Origin: JAJTHJ01 sp046316025
GTDB lineage: Bacteria; Pseudomonadota; Gammaproteobacteria; Burkholderiales; Burkholderiaceae_F
Direction: 5' to 3'
Length of the DNA stretch: 24,597 bases
Assembly: GCA_046316025.1 (NCBI GenBank)
Contig: JBKCXU010000066.1
Coordinates: 1-24,597, forward strand
Below, one piece after another: positions 14,493 to 23,244 of the stretch. The notes under the pieces are model-generated. The model saw only the letters and a list, made by a program, of their open reading frames with translations. It had not been told where the DNA came from and ran no database searches. Numbering within the stretch: position 1 is the first letter of the stretch; every line of letters begins with the position of its first letter. The position numbers and the translations under genes are program-made.

Positions 14493-17198
14493 TTACACGG
14501 TGGCGGGGTTGGGTTTGTCGGCGTCGATGCCGTAGCGCTTGATCGCCTCGGCCACCTTGGCCATAGGAATCGCACCTTCGTCGGCCAGTCCTTTCAGCGC
14601 CGCGACCACGATGTAGCGACGATCGACCTCGAAGAACTCGCGCAGCTTGGCGCGCGTGTCCGAGCGGCCAAAGCCGTCGGTGCCGAGCACCGTGTAGCCC
14701 CGGCCCCGCGGGAGGAACGGGCGGATCTGATCGGCAAAACTGCGCATGTAGTCGGTGGCCGCCACCACCGGCCCGGCGGTGCGCTCCAGCTGCTGCGTCA
14801 CATAGGCCTTACGCGCCTTGCTCGTCGGGTGCAGCAGGTTCCAGCGTTCGACATCAATGCCGTCGCGCCGCAACTCGGTGAAACTCGTGCAGCTCCACAC
14901 GTCGCCGGCCACGCCCCAGTCCGCCTCCAGCATCTCGGCCGCAGCCAGCACCTCGCGCAAGATGGTGCCGCTGCCCAGCAGTTGCACGCGCGGGATCGAC
15001 AAGCCCTTGCCGCTGCCGGCCATGCCTTCCTTGAGCAGGTACATACCCTTGAGAATGCCCTCCTCCTGACCCTTGCCCAGGCCCGGCTGCGGGTAGTTCT
15101 CGTTCATCACGGTCAGGTAGTACCAGACGTTTTCCTGCTGCTCGACCATGCGCTTCAAGCCGTGCTGGACGATCACGGCGAGCTCGTGCGCAAACGTGGG
15201 GTCGTAGCTGACGCAGTTGGGGATGGTCGCGCTCATCAAGTGCGAGTGACCGTCCTGGTGCTGCAAGCCCTCGCCATTGAGCGTGGTGCGGCCCGCGGTG
15301 GCGCCCAGCAGAAAGCCGCGCGCCTGCATGTCGCCGGCGGCCCAGGCCAGATCGCCGATCCGCTGGAAGCCGAACATCGAGTAGAAGATGTAGAAGGGCA
15401 CCATCACCCGGTTGTTGGTCGAGTACGAGGTGGCAGCGGCGATCCAGTCGGCCATCGCACCCGCCTCGTTGATGCCCTCTTCCAGGATCTGGCCGGCCTT
15501 GTCCTCGCGGTAGTACATCACCTGGTCGCGGTCCACCGGCTCGTACTTCTGCCCTTCCTGGCTGAAGATGCCCAACTGGCGAAACATCCCTTCCATGCCA
15601 AAGGTGCGCGCCTCGTCGGGCACGATCGGCACCACGCGCGGGCCAATCGCCTTGTCGCGCGTGAGCGCGGTCAGGATGCGCACAAACGCCTGTGTGGTGC
15701 TGATCTCGCGGCCCTCGGCGGTCGGCTCCAGCACGGCGGCAAAGGCGTCCAGCGTCGGCGCGGCGAGCTTTTCGTCGGCCAGGCGGCGGCGCTGCGGCAG
15801 ATAGCCGCCCAGCGCGCGGCGGTGCTCTTGCAGGTACTTCATCTCCGGCGAGTTCTCGGCCGGCTTGTAGAACGGCACGTCGGCGAGCTTGTCGTCTGAA
15901 ACGGGAATCGCAAAGCGGTCGCGAAACTCGCGGATCGCCTCGGTATCGAGCTTCTTCTGCTGGTGCGTGGTGTTCTTGCCCTCGCCGATCTTGCCCATGC
16001 CAAAGCCCTTGACGGTCTTGGCGAGGATCACGGTCGGCTGCCCATCATTGCGGGTCGCCGCCGCGTAGGCGGCGTAGATCTTGTGCGGGTCGTGGCCACC
16101 GCGGTTCAGGCGCCACACGTCGGCATCCGACATGCGCGAGACCATTTCCAGCGTCTGCGGATACTTGCCGAAGAAGTGCTTGCGCACAAAGGCGCCGTCG
16201 TTGGCCTTGTAGTTCTGGTACTCGCCGTCGACGGTTTCTTCCATCAGGCGCAAGAGCCAGCCGTCGCGGTCCTTGGCGAGCAGCGGGTCCCAGTACGAAC
16301 CCCAAATGAGCTTCAGCACGTTCCAGCCGGCGCCGCGGAAGCCGCCTTCCAACTCCTGGATGATGCTGCCGTTGCCGCGCACCGGGCCGTCGAGCCGCTG
16401 CAAGTTGCAGTTGATCACGAAGATCAGGTTGTCGAGCTTTTCGCGTGCGGCCATGTTGATCGCGCCGAGCGATTCAGGCTCATCCATCTCGCCGTCGCCG
16501 CAGAAACACCAGACCTTGCGGCCCGAGGTGTCGGCAATACCGCGTGCATGCAGGTACTTGAGGAAGCGCGCCTGATAGATCGCCTGGATCGGCCCCAGCC
16601 CCATCGACACCGTCGGAAACTGCCAGAAGTCCGGCATCAGCTTGGGGTGCGGGTAAGAGGTCACCCCCTTGCCGTCCACGTCGCGGCGGAAGTTTTGCAA
16701 CTGGTCTTCGGTCAGCCGCCCTTCGAGAAAGGCGCGGGCGTAGATGCCGGGCGAAGAGTGTCCCTGGATGTAGATGAGGTCGCCGCCAAATTCCGGCGTG
16801 GGCGCGCGCCAGAAGTGCGTGAAGCCCACCTCCATCAACGTGCTGACCGAGGCATAGCTCGCGATGTGCCCGCCCAGGTCGCCCTCGCCGCGGTTGGCGC
16901 GCACGACCATCGCCATCGCGTTCCAGCGGATGAAGGCGCGGATGCGTTCTTCGATCGCCGGGTCGCCGGGCGAGTGATCCTCCTGGTGCGGCGGGATCGT
17001 GTTGACGTAAGCGGTATTGGCGGAAAACGGGATGTAGGCGCCGCTGCGGCGCGCCTTCTCCACTAGCTTTTCCAGCAGGTAGTGCGCGCGCTGCGGGCCT
17101 TCGCGCTCGATCACCGCTTCGAGGGCTTCGAGCCACTCTTGCGTTTCCAGGGAATCCGGGTCGTTGGCGGCGTGGCCGGCAAGCATGACGGCAGACAT
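14493..17198 (-). CDS. aceE: Pyruvate dehydrogenase E1 component, homodimeric type
   Basis: A 901-residue E1 that decarboxylates pyruvate with thiamine diphosphate and acetylates the lipoyl group of E2 (E. coli AceE is 887). It is the large homodimeric form, not the alpha/beta form. Visible signatures: SGAYIPFSANTAYVNTIPP (51-69), EGDLGGHIASYASVSTLMEV (105-124), GDLIYIQGHSSPGIYARAF (139-157) with the active-site His147, and the thiamine diphosphate/Mg motif CGDGEMDEPES (233-243). The C-terminus (VLGTDGFGRSDTRAKLREFF, then EVDRRYIVVAAL) matches AceE. The ATG at 17196-17198 is preceded by AAGGAG. It is the first gene of aceE-aceF-lpdA, with a promoter and a palindrome upstream. Confidence 0.98.
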   Translation of the reverse strand: MSAVMLAGHAANDPDSLETQEWLEALEAVIEREGPQRAHYLLEKLVEKARRSGAYIPFSANTAYVNTIPPHQEDHSPGDPAIEERIRAFIRWNAMAMVVRANRGEGDLGGHIASYASVSTLMEVGFTHFWRAPTPEFGGDLIYIQGHSSPGIYARAFLEGRLTEDQLQNFRRDVDGKGVTSYPHPKLMPDFWQFPTVSMGLGPIQAIYQARFLKYLHARGIADTSGRKVWCFCGDGEMDEPESLGAINMAAREKLDNLIFVINCNLQRLDGPVRGNGSIIQELEGGFRGAGWNVLKLIWGSYWDPLLAKDRDGWLLRLMEETVDGEYQNYKANDGAFVRKHFFGKYPQTLEMVSRMSDADVWRLNRGGHDPHKIYAAYAAATRNDGQPTVILAKTVKGFGMGKIGEGKNTTHQQKKLDTEAIREFRDRFAIPVSDDKLADVPFYKPAENSPEMKYLQEHRRALGGYLPQRRRLADEKLAAPTLDAFAAVLEPTAEGREISTTQAFVRILTALTRDKAIGPRVVPIVPDEARTFGMEGMFRQLGIFSQEGQKYEPVDRDQVMYYREDKAGQILEEGINEAGAMADWIAAATSYSTNNRVMVPFYIFYSMFGFQRIGDLAWAAGDMQARGFLLGATAGRTTLNGEGLQHQDGHSHLMSATIPNCVSYDPTFAHELAVIVQHGLKRMVEQQENVWYYLTVMNENYPQPGLGKGQEEGILKGMYLLKEGMAGSGKGLSIPRVQLLGSGTILREVLAAAEMLEADWGVAGDVWSCTSFTELRRDGIDVERWNLLHPTSKARKAYVTQQLERTAGPVVAATDYMRSFADQIRPFLPRGRGYTVLGTDGFGRSDTRAKLREFFEVDRRYIVVAALKGLADEGAIPMAKVAEAIKRYGIDADKPNPATV

Positions 17199-17239
17199 GG
17201 CAAATCTCCTTGGTCGCGGGGCGCTGCGCAGGACGTGGC

Positions 17240-17279
17240 GTAGCCTCGGTGCGCGCCTTTACCGCGCGTCTGTGGCTAC
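17240..17279 (-). other. Possible hairpin at the start of the aceE leader
   Basis: GTAGCC (17240-17245) pairs with GGCTAC (17274-17279), and inside it GCGCG (17251-17255) pairs with CGCGC (17263-17267). The structure overlaps the predicted transcription start and leader of aceE. Whether it regulates anything is unknown. Confidence 0.3.
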
Positions 17280-17306
17280 TCTAGCAGCCCCGGCATTGAT
17301 TTTCAA
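17278..17306 (-). promoter_or_regulatory. Sigma70-type promoter for aceE-aceF-lpdA
   Basis: On the minus strand, TTGAAA (-35, 17301-17306) and TAGAGT (-10, 17278-17283) are separated by exactly 17 bp. The -35 matches consensus at 5 of 6 and the -10 at 4 of 6. Transcription would start near 17271, giving a leader of about 70 nt before the aceE ATG. Confidence 0.6.
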
Positions 17307-17314
17307 ATAATGAC

Positions 17315-17335
17315 TTTCGTTTTCTTATAACGAAA
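17315..17335. promoter_or_regulatory. Candidate operator: perfect 7-7-7 inverted repeat upstream of aceE
   Basis: TTTCGTT (17315-17321), 7 bp TTCTTAT, AACGAAA (17329-17335). The centre lies about 54 bp upstream of the predicted aceE start, just beyond the -35. The symmetry suits a dimeric regulator (GntR or IclR type, for instance), and the position suits activation more than steric repression. The identity of the regulator is unknown; no regulator gene is present in the window. Confidence 0.5.
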
Positions 17336-17345
17336 TACGCACCGA

Positions 17346-18581
17346 TTACGGCTTCCCGTCTCCCTTGGTCCGGATCAGCATGCCGCGTTGCGCGTCTTCG
17401 GCATAGGCGTAGGTGACCCGTCCGCCACGCACCACGCCGACGATGAGCATGTTGCGGGTGATCGCCTCGTGATCCTGCGGCGTGAACGGCCTCTCGTAGG
17501 TCGTCACGGCTCCCTGTACGAGGCCGCCGAGGTTTTCCAGCGCAGCGCGGAGCGCCGGCCCGTCGGTGCTGCGCGCCTGGCGGATGGCCGCGGCGACCAG
17601 CAGCATGCCGTCGTAGCCCTGCGCCGCCGACATCGGCGAGGCGATGCGCTTTTCGCCGGTCGCGCCGTGATAGGCGAGCAGAAACGCGTTCTTGTTCGAC
17701 AGCCCACCCTCCTGGATGAAGGTTTGCGTCATCAACGCTCCCTCCCCGGCTGCGCCGGCGCCGTCGATGAAGTTCGCCATCGAGAACGTCCACCCGCCCA
17801 GCAGCGGCACATTCCAGCCGATGGCCACTCGGTCGCGCGCAATCACCGCCATCTCCGGGCCGATGCCCCAGACCAGCAGCGCCTGCGGCCGGCCCGCGCG
17901 CAGCCGTTGCAAGGGTTCGCGCAGGTTGGTTGCGCCGATCGGAAAGCGCTCCACGCCCGTGATGCGCACCCTGCGCGCGGCGAGCGCCTTTTCCAGATCG
18001 CTCTTGCCCGCTTCTCCATAGGGCGTGGCATCGGCAAGAATGGCGACGTCGGTCGCGCCGCGGCGGCCCAACTCCTCGGCCAGCACGCGCGCCTCCAGTT
18101 CGATCGTCGGCGACACGCGGAAGATGTAGTTCTCGGCAGCCGCCGGCGGGGCAAACTTGCGCGTCAGCACGGTCCCGGTGGAGACCGCAATCATCAGCGG
18201 CACCCGCGCTTTTTGATAAAGCTCGACCGAAGCGAGGCCCACACCGGTGTTGACAATGCCGACCGTGGCCGCAACCTTTTGCTTGCTCATCAGGTCCTCG
18301 GCCACGCGGGCACCGACTTCCGGCGACGCCTGGTCGTCCCGCTCGACGAGTTCGATGGGTCGACCCAGCACGCCGCCGATCATGTTCAGCTCCGCCGCCG
18401 CCAGCCGCGCGCCGTTGCGCATCGAAAGACCCATCGGCGCCGAGCCGCCCGTATAGGGGCCGGACAAGCCGATCTTCACCGGCGCGGCGCCTTGCGCCGA
18501 CGGCGCGCGCCACGGGAACAGCGGCAGGGTCGCCGCCGCCGCCAGCCAATGCCGGCGCGGCAGCGCAATGGGGTCGCTCAT
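17346..18581 (-). CDS. LivK-type ABC transporter periplasmic substrate-binding protein
   Basis: A 411-residue type I periplasmic binding protein (Peripla_BP_6/LivK family), usually the receptor of branched-chain amino acid or related ABC importers. The N-terminus ALPRRHWLAAAATLPLFPWR has an adjacent Arg pair before a hydrophobic stretch, so export may be by Tat rather than Sec; cleavage is probable near SAQGAAP. The mature start VKIGLSGPYTGGSAPMGLSM and GARLAAAELNMIGGVLGRPI are classic for the family. The C-terminal lobe includes SAAQGYDGMLLVAAAIRQA. The ATG at 18579-18581 follows AAGGAG. No permease or ATPase genes adjoin it, so the substrate cannot be inferred. Its promoter region is cut 47 bp upstream by an IS21-family element. 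Confidence 0.9.
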   Translation of the reverse strand: MSDPIALPRRHWLAAAATLPLFPWRAPSAQGAAPVKIGLSGPYTGGSAPMGLSMRNGARLAAAELNMIGGVLGRPIELVERDDQASPEVGARVAEDLMSKQKVAATVGIVNTGVGLASVELYQKARVPLMIAVSTGTVLTRKFAPPAAAENYIFRVSPTIELEARVLAEELGRRGATDVAILADATPYGEAGKSDLEKALAARRVRITGVERFPIGATNLREPLQRLRAGRPQALLVWGIGPEMAVIARDRVAIGWNVPLLGGWTFSMANFIDGAGAAGEGALMTQTFIQEGGLSNKNAFLLAYHGATGEKRIASPMSAAQGYDGMLLVAAAIRQARSTDGPALRAALENLGGLVQGAVTTYERPFTPQDHEAITRNMLIVGVVRGGRVTYAYAEDAQRGMLIRTKGDGKP

Positions 18582-18628
18582 CGCAGGTCTCCTTGGTTGT
18601 GCCGGTGGCGCGCTGCGTACGCGCAACC

Positions 18629-18723
18629 TGCGTATTTCAGCGATCGTGGACGGCTGTTTCAGTCTGATCGTGGACGGTGTTTCAGCGTGATCGTGGACGG
18701 CATTTCAGGCTGATCGTGGACGG
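18629..18723. repeat. Left-end repeat array of the IS21-family element
   Basis: Four units of about 23-25 bp (18629-18653, 18654-18677, 18678-18700, 18701-18723) share the core TTTCAG-N2-3-GATCGTGGACGG. They are probably transposase (IstA) binding sites. The 150 bp between the array and the istB stop holds no called gene. Confidence 0.88.
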
Positions 18724-18874
18724 GGCAGGGGTGCGCGCCAGCGAGGGGTTTGATGGTAGCGCAGTGTCGCCGCAGGCTTGTCCACGGCGGCGCGCGCGGG
18801 TCGCTTGCGACGCACCGGCGCGCGCGCCGCGGTGGGCAAGCCGTGTGCGGGGCAACGGTGGTGGCCGGCTGCGG

Positions 18875-19624
18875 TCATGCCGACAGGCCTGCGGGAGGCG
18901 GTTTTTTGCGCAGCGATTCGCCTTTGAGCGCGATGCGGTGCGCGCTGTGCACCAGGCGGTCGAGGATCGCGTCGGCCACGGTCGGGTCGGTGAGCCAGGC
19001 GTGCCACAGCTTGATTTCCAGTTGGCTGGCGATCAGGGTGGAGCGGGTGCCGATGCGGTCGTCGAGCAGTTCGAGCAGATCGTTCTGCGCGCCGGGGGCC
19101 AGCGGTGCCAGCGCCAGATCGTCGAGCACCAGCAGGTCGATGCGCGCCAGTTGCGCCAGGCGGCGGCCGAAGCTGCCGTCGCCGTGCGCGATGTGCAGTT
19201 CCTCCAGCAGCCGCGAGCAGCGCGCGTACAGGACGCTGAAGCCGCAGCGCGCCGCGCGCTGCGCCAGCGCGCAGGCGATCCAGGTCTTGCCCACGCCGGT
19301 GGCCCCGGTGAGCAGCACGTTGTGGCCGTGGCGTAGCCACTCGCAGGTGGCCAGTTCGGTCACCAGGCCGCGGTCCAGGCCGCGGCTGGCGCGCCAGTCG
19401 ATGTCCTCCACGCAGGCGCTGCCGTCCTTGAGCTTGGCGGCCTTGAGCAGGCGCGCCACGCGTTTGCCGTCGCGCCAGTCGATTTCGCGCTGCACGAGCA
19501 TGCCGAAGCGTTCGTCGAAGCTCAGCGCCGCGGCGCCGGCGGTCGGGGCCCCGTCGGCCAGCGCGTGGGCCATGCCGTCCAGTCGCAGCGCGCGCAGTTG
19601 GGTCAGGGTGTGTTCGTTGAGCAA
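18875..19624 (-). CDS. istB: IstB-type transposition helper ATPase
   Basis: A 249-residue AAA+ ATPase that assists IstA in target capture and strand transfer. Walker A is GATGVGKT (about 107-114), and Walker B is LLVLDDLAL (about 164-172). The ending DPTVADAILDRLVHSAHRIAL is typical of IstB. The frame is open far upstream, but the IstB-like part begins at LLNEHTLTQLRALRLDGMAH. A TTG at 19622-19624, 7 bp after AAGGAG, is the best start, and lies 17 bp after the istA stop. The length (about 250) fits IstB. Confidence 0.93.
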   Translation of the reverse strand: MLNEHTLTQLRALRLDGMAHALADGAPTAGAAALSFDERFGMLVQREIDWRDGKRVARLLKAAKLKDGSACVEDIDWRASRGLDRGLVTELATCEWLRHGHNVLLTGATGVGKTWIACALAQRAARCGFSVLYARCSRLLEELHIAHGDGSFGRRLAQLARIDLLVLDDLALAPLAPGAQNDLLELLDDRIGTRSTLIASQLEIKLWHAWLTDPTVADAILDRLVHSAHRIALKGESLRKKPPPAGLSA

Positions 19625-19641
19625 GGCAGTCTCCTTCGGGG

Positions 19642-21183
19642 TCAGTGGTAGTAGTCGGGGCCGCGCAGGTTGTCGTGCGCCGGCGGCAGGGCCAGCGCCA
19701 TGGGGGCCGCCGCCAAGGGCTGGCGTTCCACGCCGCGCTTGAGGATCGAATCGACGCTGCGGTACAGCGGTGCGCCGATGGCCAACGCCCGCGTGCAGGC
19801 GGCCTCCAGCCGCTCGGCACCGCAGGCCCGTGCCAGCCGCTGCAGCCCGAGACAGGCGCGGTAGCCCTGCTCCGGGTGCGGTCGGTGTTCGAGTTGCCAG
19901 CGCACGACCGCGGCCGTGCTGGGGCCAATGCGGCTGCCCCAGTCGATGAGCTTGGCCGGCGTCCATTCGCGATGGGCGCGATGCGCCGCCGGCATGTGCT
20001 CGGCCACAGTCGTATGGCGACCGCGCGCGCTGCTCACCGCATGGCAGGCCACCCGGCTGTGCGCGGCAAACACCTCGACGGTGCTGGCGGTGATACGCGC
20101 CTGCACCTGGGTGCGCACGAGCCGATACGGCACCGAGTAGTAGTGGCCGTCGATCTCGATGTGGTAGTCGATGTTCACGCGCGCCGTCTTCCAGCGCGCC
20201 GGCTCGAAGCGGGCCGCCGGCAGCGGCCGCAACGCCGGGCGGTCGATCGCCTCGAAGGCGCTGCGCCGACTGCCGGGCAACTTCTTGAAGGGCCGCGCGT
20301 TCAGGTCCGCCAGCAACTCGGCGATCGCGGCGTTCAGCGCCGCCAGACTGAAGAAGCGGCGCTGGCGCAGCCGCGCCAGAATCCAGCGCTGCACCAGCAG
20401 TACCGCCGCCTCCACCTTCGGCTTGTCGCGCGGGTGCGCCGGACGCGCCGGCAGGATCGTCACGCCGTAGTGCGCGGCAAACTCCTCGGCGAGCCGGTTC
20501 GGCTGCGGCTCGTAGCGGCAGGGCTGGGCGATCAGCGCGCGGGTCTGGTCGGGCACCACCAGCAGCGGTACACCGCCGATGAACTCGAAGGCACCGGTGG
20601 TCGCGCCGATCCAATCGGCCGTGGTCTGCCCCGGCGTGGCGCAGGCGTAGGTGTAGTTCGACGCCCCGAGCACGGCCACGAAGATCTGCGCCGGCACGAC
20701 TTCGCCGCTGGCCGCATCGACGAGCGGCACCGTCGGCCCGGCGTAGTCGATGAACAACCGCTCGCCGGCGACGTGCGCCTGCCGCATCGACAGCGCCAGC
20801 CCCTGGCACCACCGCCGGTATTTGACGCAGAAGCTTGTGTACTTGTAGGCGAGCGCATTGCCGCGGGCGTACTCCTCCCACAGCAACTGCAGCGTCACCC
20901 CGGACCGCTTGAGCTCCTGGTGGATGCGCGCGTAGTCCGGTTCGGCCTGCGGGCCGCTGCGCGGCACCGGCGGCCGGTACAGCCGCGCTTCGAGTTCGCC
21001 GTCGGTCAGCCGCTCGACCGCCGGCCAATCCAGTCCGGCCGCGCGCGCCAGCGCCGCCACCTTGCCGGCCGTGCTCTTGCCGATGCCGAGCGCTCGACCG
21101 CATTCGGCATAACTACGGCCGCCCAACAGGTGCAGCCGCAGCAGTTCTCGTAGTTGACGCATCGTGATCCTGGGTGTGGGCAT
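19642..21183 (-). CDS. istA: IstA-type transposase (IS21 family)
   Basis: A 513-residue DDE transposase. There is an N-terminal helix-turn-helix (about 21-40, GGRSYAECGRALGIGKSTAG), then an RNase H-like catalytic core with Asp146 (RLFIDYAGPT), Asp212 (VVPDQTRA) and Glu258 (DKPKVEAAV). A beta-barrel region (HIEIDGHYYSVPYRLV) and a basic C-terminal part follow. It has no internal stops and full family length. The ATG at 21181-21183 is used; an internal ATG at MRQLRELLRL is an alternative. Confidence 0.94.
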   Translation of the reverse strand: MPTPRITMRQLRELLRLHLLGGRSYAECGRALGIGKSTAGKVAALARAAGLDWPAVERLTDGELEARLYRPPVPRSGPQAEPDYARIHQELKRSGVTLQLLWEEYARGNALAYKYTSFCVKYRRWCQGLALSMRQAHVAGERLFIDYAGPTVPLVDAASGEVVPAQIFVAVLGASNYTYACATPGQTTADWIGATTGAFEFIGGVPLLVVPDQTRALIAQPCRYEPQPNRLAEEFAAHYGVTILPARPAHPRDKPKVEAAVLLVQRWILARLRQRRFFSLAALNAAIAELLADLNARPFKKLPGSRRSAFEAIDRPALRPLPAARFEPARWKTARVNIDYHIEIDGHYYSVPYRLVRTQVQARITASTVEVFAAHSRVACHAVSSARGRHTTVAEHMPAAHRAHREWTPAKLIDWGSRIGPSTAAVVRWQLEHRPHPEQGYRACLGLQRLARACGAERLEAACTRALAIGAPLYRSVDSILKRGVERQPLAAAPMALALPPAHDNLRGPDYYH

Positions 21184-21245
21184 CGCTCGCTCAAAAAAGC
21201 CGCGAGCCTATGCCGGCCTGTCGGATCGCCTGCGCGCTCCCGGAT

Positions 21246-21362
21246 CGTCCACGATCCGCCTGAAACCCCGTCCACGATCACGCTGAAACAGCGTCCACGA
21301 TCAACTTGAAATGCCGTCTACGATCGGCCTGAAATGCCGTCTACGATGGGCTGAAATACGCA
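21246..21362. repeat. Right-end repeat array of the IS21-family element
   Basis: Five units with the core CGTCCACGATC..TGAAA, inverted relative to the left array: starts near 21246, 21269, 21291, 21314 and 21337. The two outermost units read GTCTACGAT in place of GTCCACGAT. The outermost ends at 21362 in CTGAAATACGCA. Confidence 0.88.
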
Positions 21363-22612
21363 GTGACGGTGCTGGAAGAGTTGCAGCGTCGCCACCCAGA
21401 ACGCTTCGAGGACTCATTGCTGCGCACGCTGCAGCGGCGAGTTCGACAATGGCGTGCTGAGCATGGCGGCGAGCGCGAGATCTTCTTTGCCCAGGAACAT
21501 CCGCCGGGACGGCTCGGTCTGTCGGACTTCACCGTCGCCGATGAGTTGGGCGTGCGTATCGGTGGCGTCGCGTTGGCGCATCGCCTGTACCAGTTCGCGT
21601 TCGCGCACAGCGGCTGGCGTCACGCGTGTGTGGTGCTCGGCGGCGAGAGCTTCCAGGCGCTGACCGCGGGCCTGCAGGATGCCCTGTGGATGGCCGGCGG
21701 CACGCCCGAGGAGCACCGTACCGACAGCCTGTCGGCGGCGTTCGACAACCTGGCCGAGCAAGAGGAACTGACGCAGCGATACGCCGAGTTGTGCGAGCAC
21801 TACGGCATTCGGGCCAGTCGCAACAATCGGGGCGAGAGCCACGAGAACGGCGCCATCGTGTCCCGCTAGGGCAGCCTCAAGCGGGCGCTGGAGCAGGCCC
21901 TGCTGCTGCGTGGTACACGCGAGTTCGATGACGTGGCCACCTACAGCCGGTTCGTCGCCGAGATCGTGGGCCGACTCAATGCGCGCTGCGCGCGTGCCTG
22001 GGAAGTCGAGCGAGCGAGCCTGCGGCCGTTGCCGCAGCGGCGCACGCGCGACTTCGAGGAACTCGATGCGCGGGTCGGCAAGTACGGCCTGTTCCGGGCC
22101 AAGAGCGCGCTGTACAGCGTTCCGTCCAGACTGGTGGGGCATCGGCTCAAGGTGCGGTTGTATGGCGAGCGCGTGGAAGCGTGGCTCGGCGGTGTGAAGG
22201 TCTTCGAGTGCGAGCGGCTTTACGGCAGCGTCGCCGACAACCCTCCGCGGCGCATCGACTGGCGCCACCTGTTGCCTTCGTTACGGCGCAAGCCGGGCGC
22301 CTTCGCGCGCTGGGCGTTGCGCGACGCGATGTTCCCGCGCGAGCCGAGTACGCGCAGGCCTGGGAACGCATCGGCGCCAGCCTGAGCGAGCGCCAAGCCT
22401 GCCGACTGATGGTGGATCTGTTGGACCTGGCCGATCGCGCCAACGTCGTGGCCGAACTCGCAGAGGTGCTCACTGCGCAGCACGCAAGCGCCGAGTTGCC
22501 CAGCATCGATGAATTGCGAGAACGCTTCGCACCACGACCGATGCTGGCACCGGCGGTGCAGGTGGTGCTGCCCGCCACGGCGGTCTACGACGAACTGCTG
22601 GAGGCCGCATGA
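21363..22612 (+). pseudogene. Truncated, frameshifted istA
   Basis: The remnant starts inside the gene (VTVLEELQRRHPERFEDSLL, a region near residue 95 of relatives) and keeps much of the catalytic core: SDFTVADELG, FDNLAEQEEL, and YGIRASRNNRGESHENGAI with the conserved Glu context. An in-frame TAG at 21867-21869 replaces what relatives read as a Pro/His-Gln-Gly-like site before SLKRALEQALLLRG. A second lesion at about 22341 shifts the frame, after which EYAQAWERIGASLSERQACR resumes. Two independent lesions plus loss of the 5' end make it dead. Its TGA overlaps the istB ATG (ATGA, 22609-22612), as in intact relatives. Confidence 0.9.
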
Positions 22613-23217
22613 AGAGCGCCGCCACAGTCGCCGCCGCCGATGCGGAACGCCTGCCGATCATGCTGACCGAGCTGCGGCTGCCGACGACGAAGCGCGCCTG
22701 GGAAGGACTGGCCGAGCAGTCCAACCGCGAGGGCTGGCCGGCCGAACGCTTCCTCGGGGTGCTGCTCGAGCAGGAGATGAACGAGCGCGAGACACGTCGA
22801 CTCGCCCGCACCCGCGCTGACAGTCATCTGCCGCCCGACAAGGCACTGGCGAGCTTCGACTTCGCTGCGGTGCCTGCCGTCTCGAAGGCGCACGTCATGG
22901 CACTGGCCGAGGCCGATGGCTGGATCGCGCAGGGTCGCAACGTGCTGGCCTTCGGCCCGCCAGGTACCGGCAAGACGCACCTGCTATGCGGGCTCGGCCA
23001 CGCCTTGATCGACCGCGGCTACAAAGTTCTGTTCATGCGCACCAGCGAGCTGGTGCAGCGCCTGCAGGCCGCCCGGCGCGACTTGCGGCTGCCCAGCGAA
23101 CTCGCCAAGCTCGAGCGCGTCGATCTGCCGATCCTGGACGACCTGAGCTACGCCCGCCGCGACCAGGCCGAAACCTCGGTGCTGTTCGAACTCATCGCCG
23201 AGCGCTACGAGCGCACT
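21363..23217 (+). mobile_element. Remnant of a second IS21-family element
   Basis: Truncated istA and istB genes of a different IS21-family lineage, in the opposite orientation to the complete element. The left part (istA start and left end) is missing at the junction with the complete IS. The right part (istB end and right end) is missing at about 23217, shortly before a Tn3-family terminal repeat. Both genes are damaged, so it cannot move on its own. Confidence 0.85.
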
Positions 23218-23244
23218 TGGCTCAATTCCCGAATCCGGTCTTAG
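22609..23244 (+). pseudogene. C-terminally truncated istB
   Basis: The start and N-terminal part are normal (MLTELRLPTTKRAWEGLAEQ), with Walker A GPPGTGKTH at about 116-124 and Walker B DLPILDDLSYA. The IstB pattern stops after FELIAERYERTW, where relatives continue into a sensor-1 strand and arginine-finger region. Instead it reads LNSRIRS and stops at TAG 23242-23244, which lies inside the Tn3-family terminal repeat. The 3' third has been replaced, so ATPase function is unlikely. Confidence 0.88.

Larger units (their letters stand above)
18629..21362 (-). mobile_element. Complete IS21-family insertion sequence
   Basis: A 2734-bp element with istA and istB on the minus strand and inverted ends: TGCGTATTTCAG at 18629-18640 and CTGAAATACGCA at 21351-21362, beginning TG and ending CA as usual for IS21. 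Each end carries an array of about 23-bp repeats (see 18629-18723 and 21246-21362). Both genes look intact. The 8 bp on each side (GCGCAACC left, GTGACGGT right) do not form a target duplication, so a deletion or recombination has probably joined unrelated flanks. The left flank is the livK-type leader; the right flank is a decayed second IS21-family element. Confidence 0.92.

Noticed and set aside
18629..18723. CRISPR array, because of regular 23-bp repeats
   Set aside because: The units are contiguous with no spacers and mirror the inverted array at the other IS end; they are transposase binding repeats.
18875..21103. Apparent 742-residue fusion frame covering istA and istB
   Set aside because: Only its last 249 residues are IstB-like; the rest is the wrong frame of istA. 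A TTG start with a good ribosome-binding site explains istB.
18621..21370. Target-site duplication for the complete IS21-family element
   Set aside because: GCGCAACC on the left and GTGACGGT on the right share no 4-8 bp direct repeat.
21867..21869. TAG in the istA remnant as a possible recoded or readthrough stop
   Set aside because: The same gene has lost its 5' end and has a second frameshift near 22341, so ordinary decay is sufficient.
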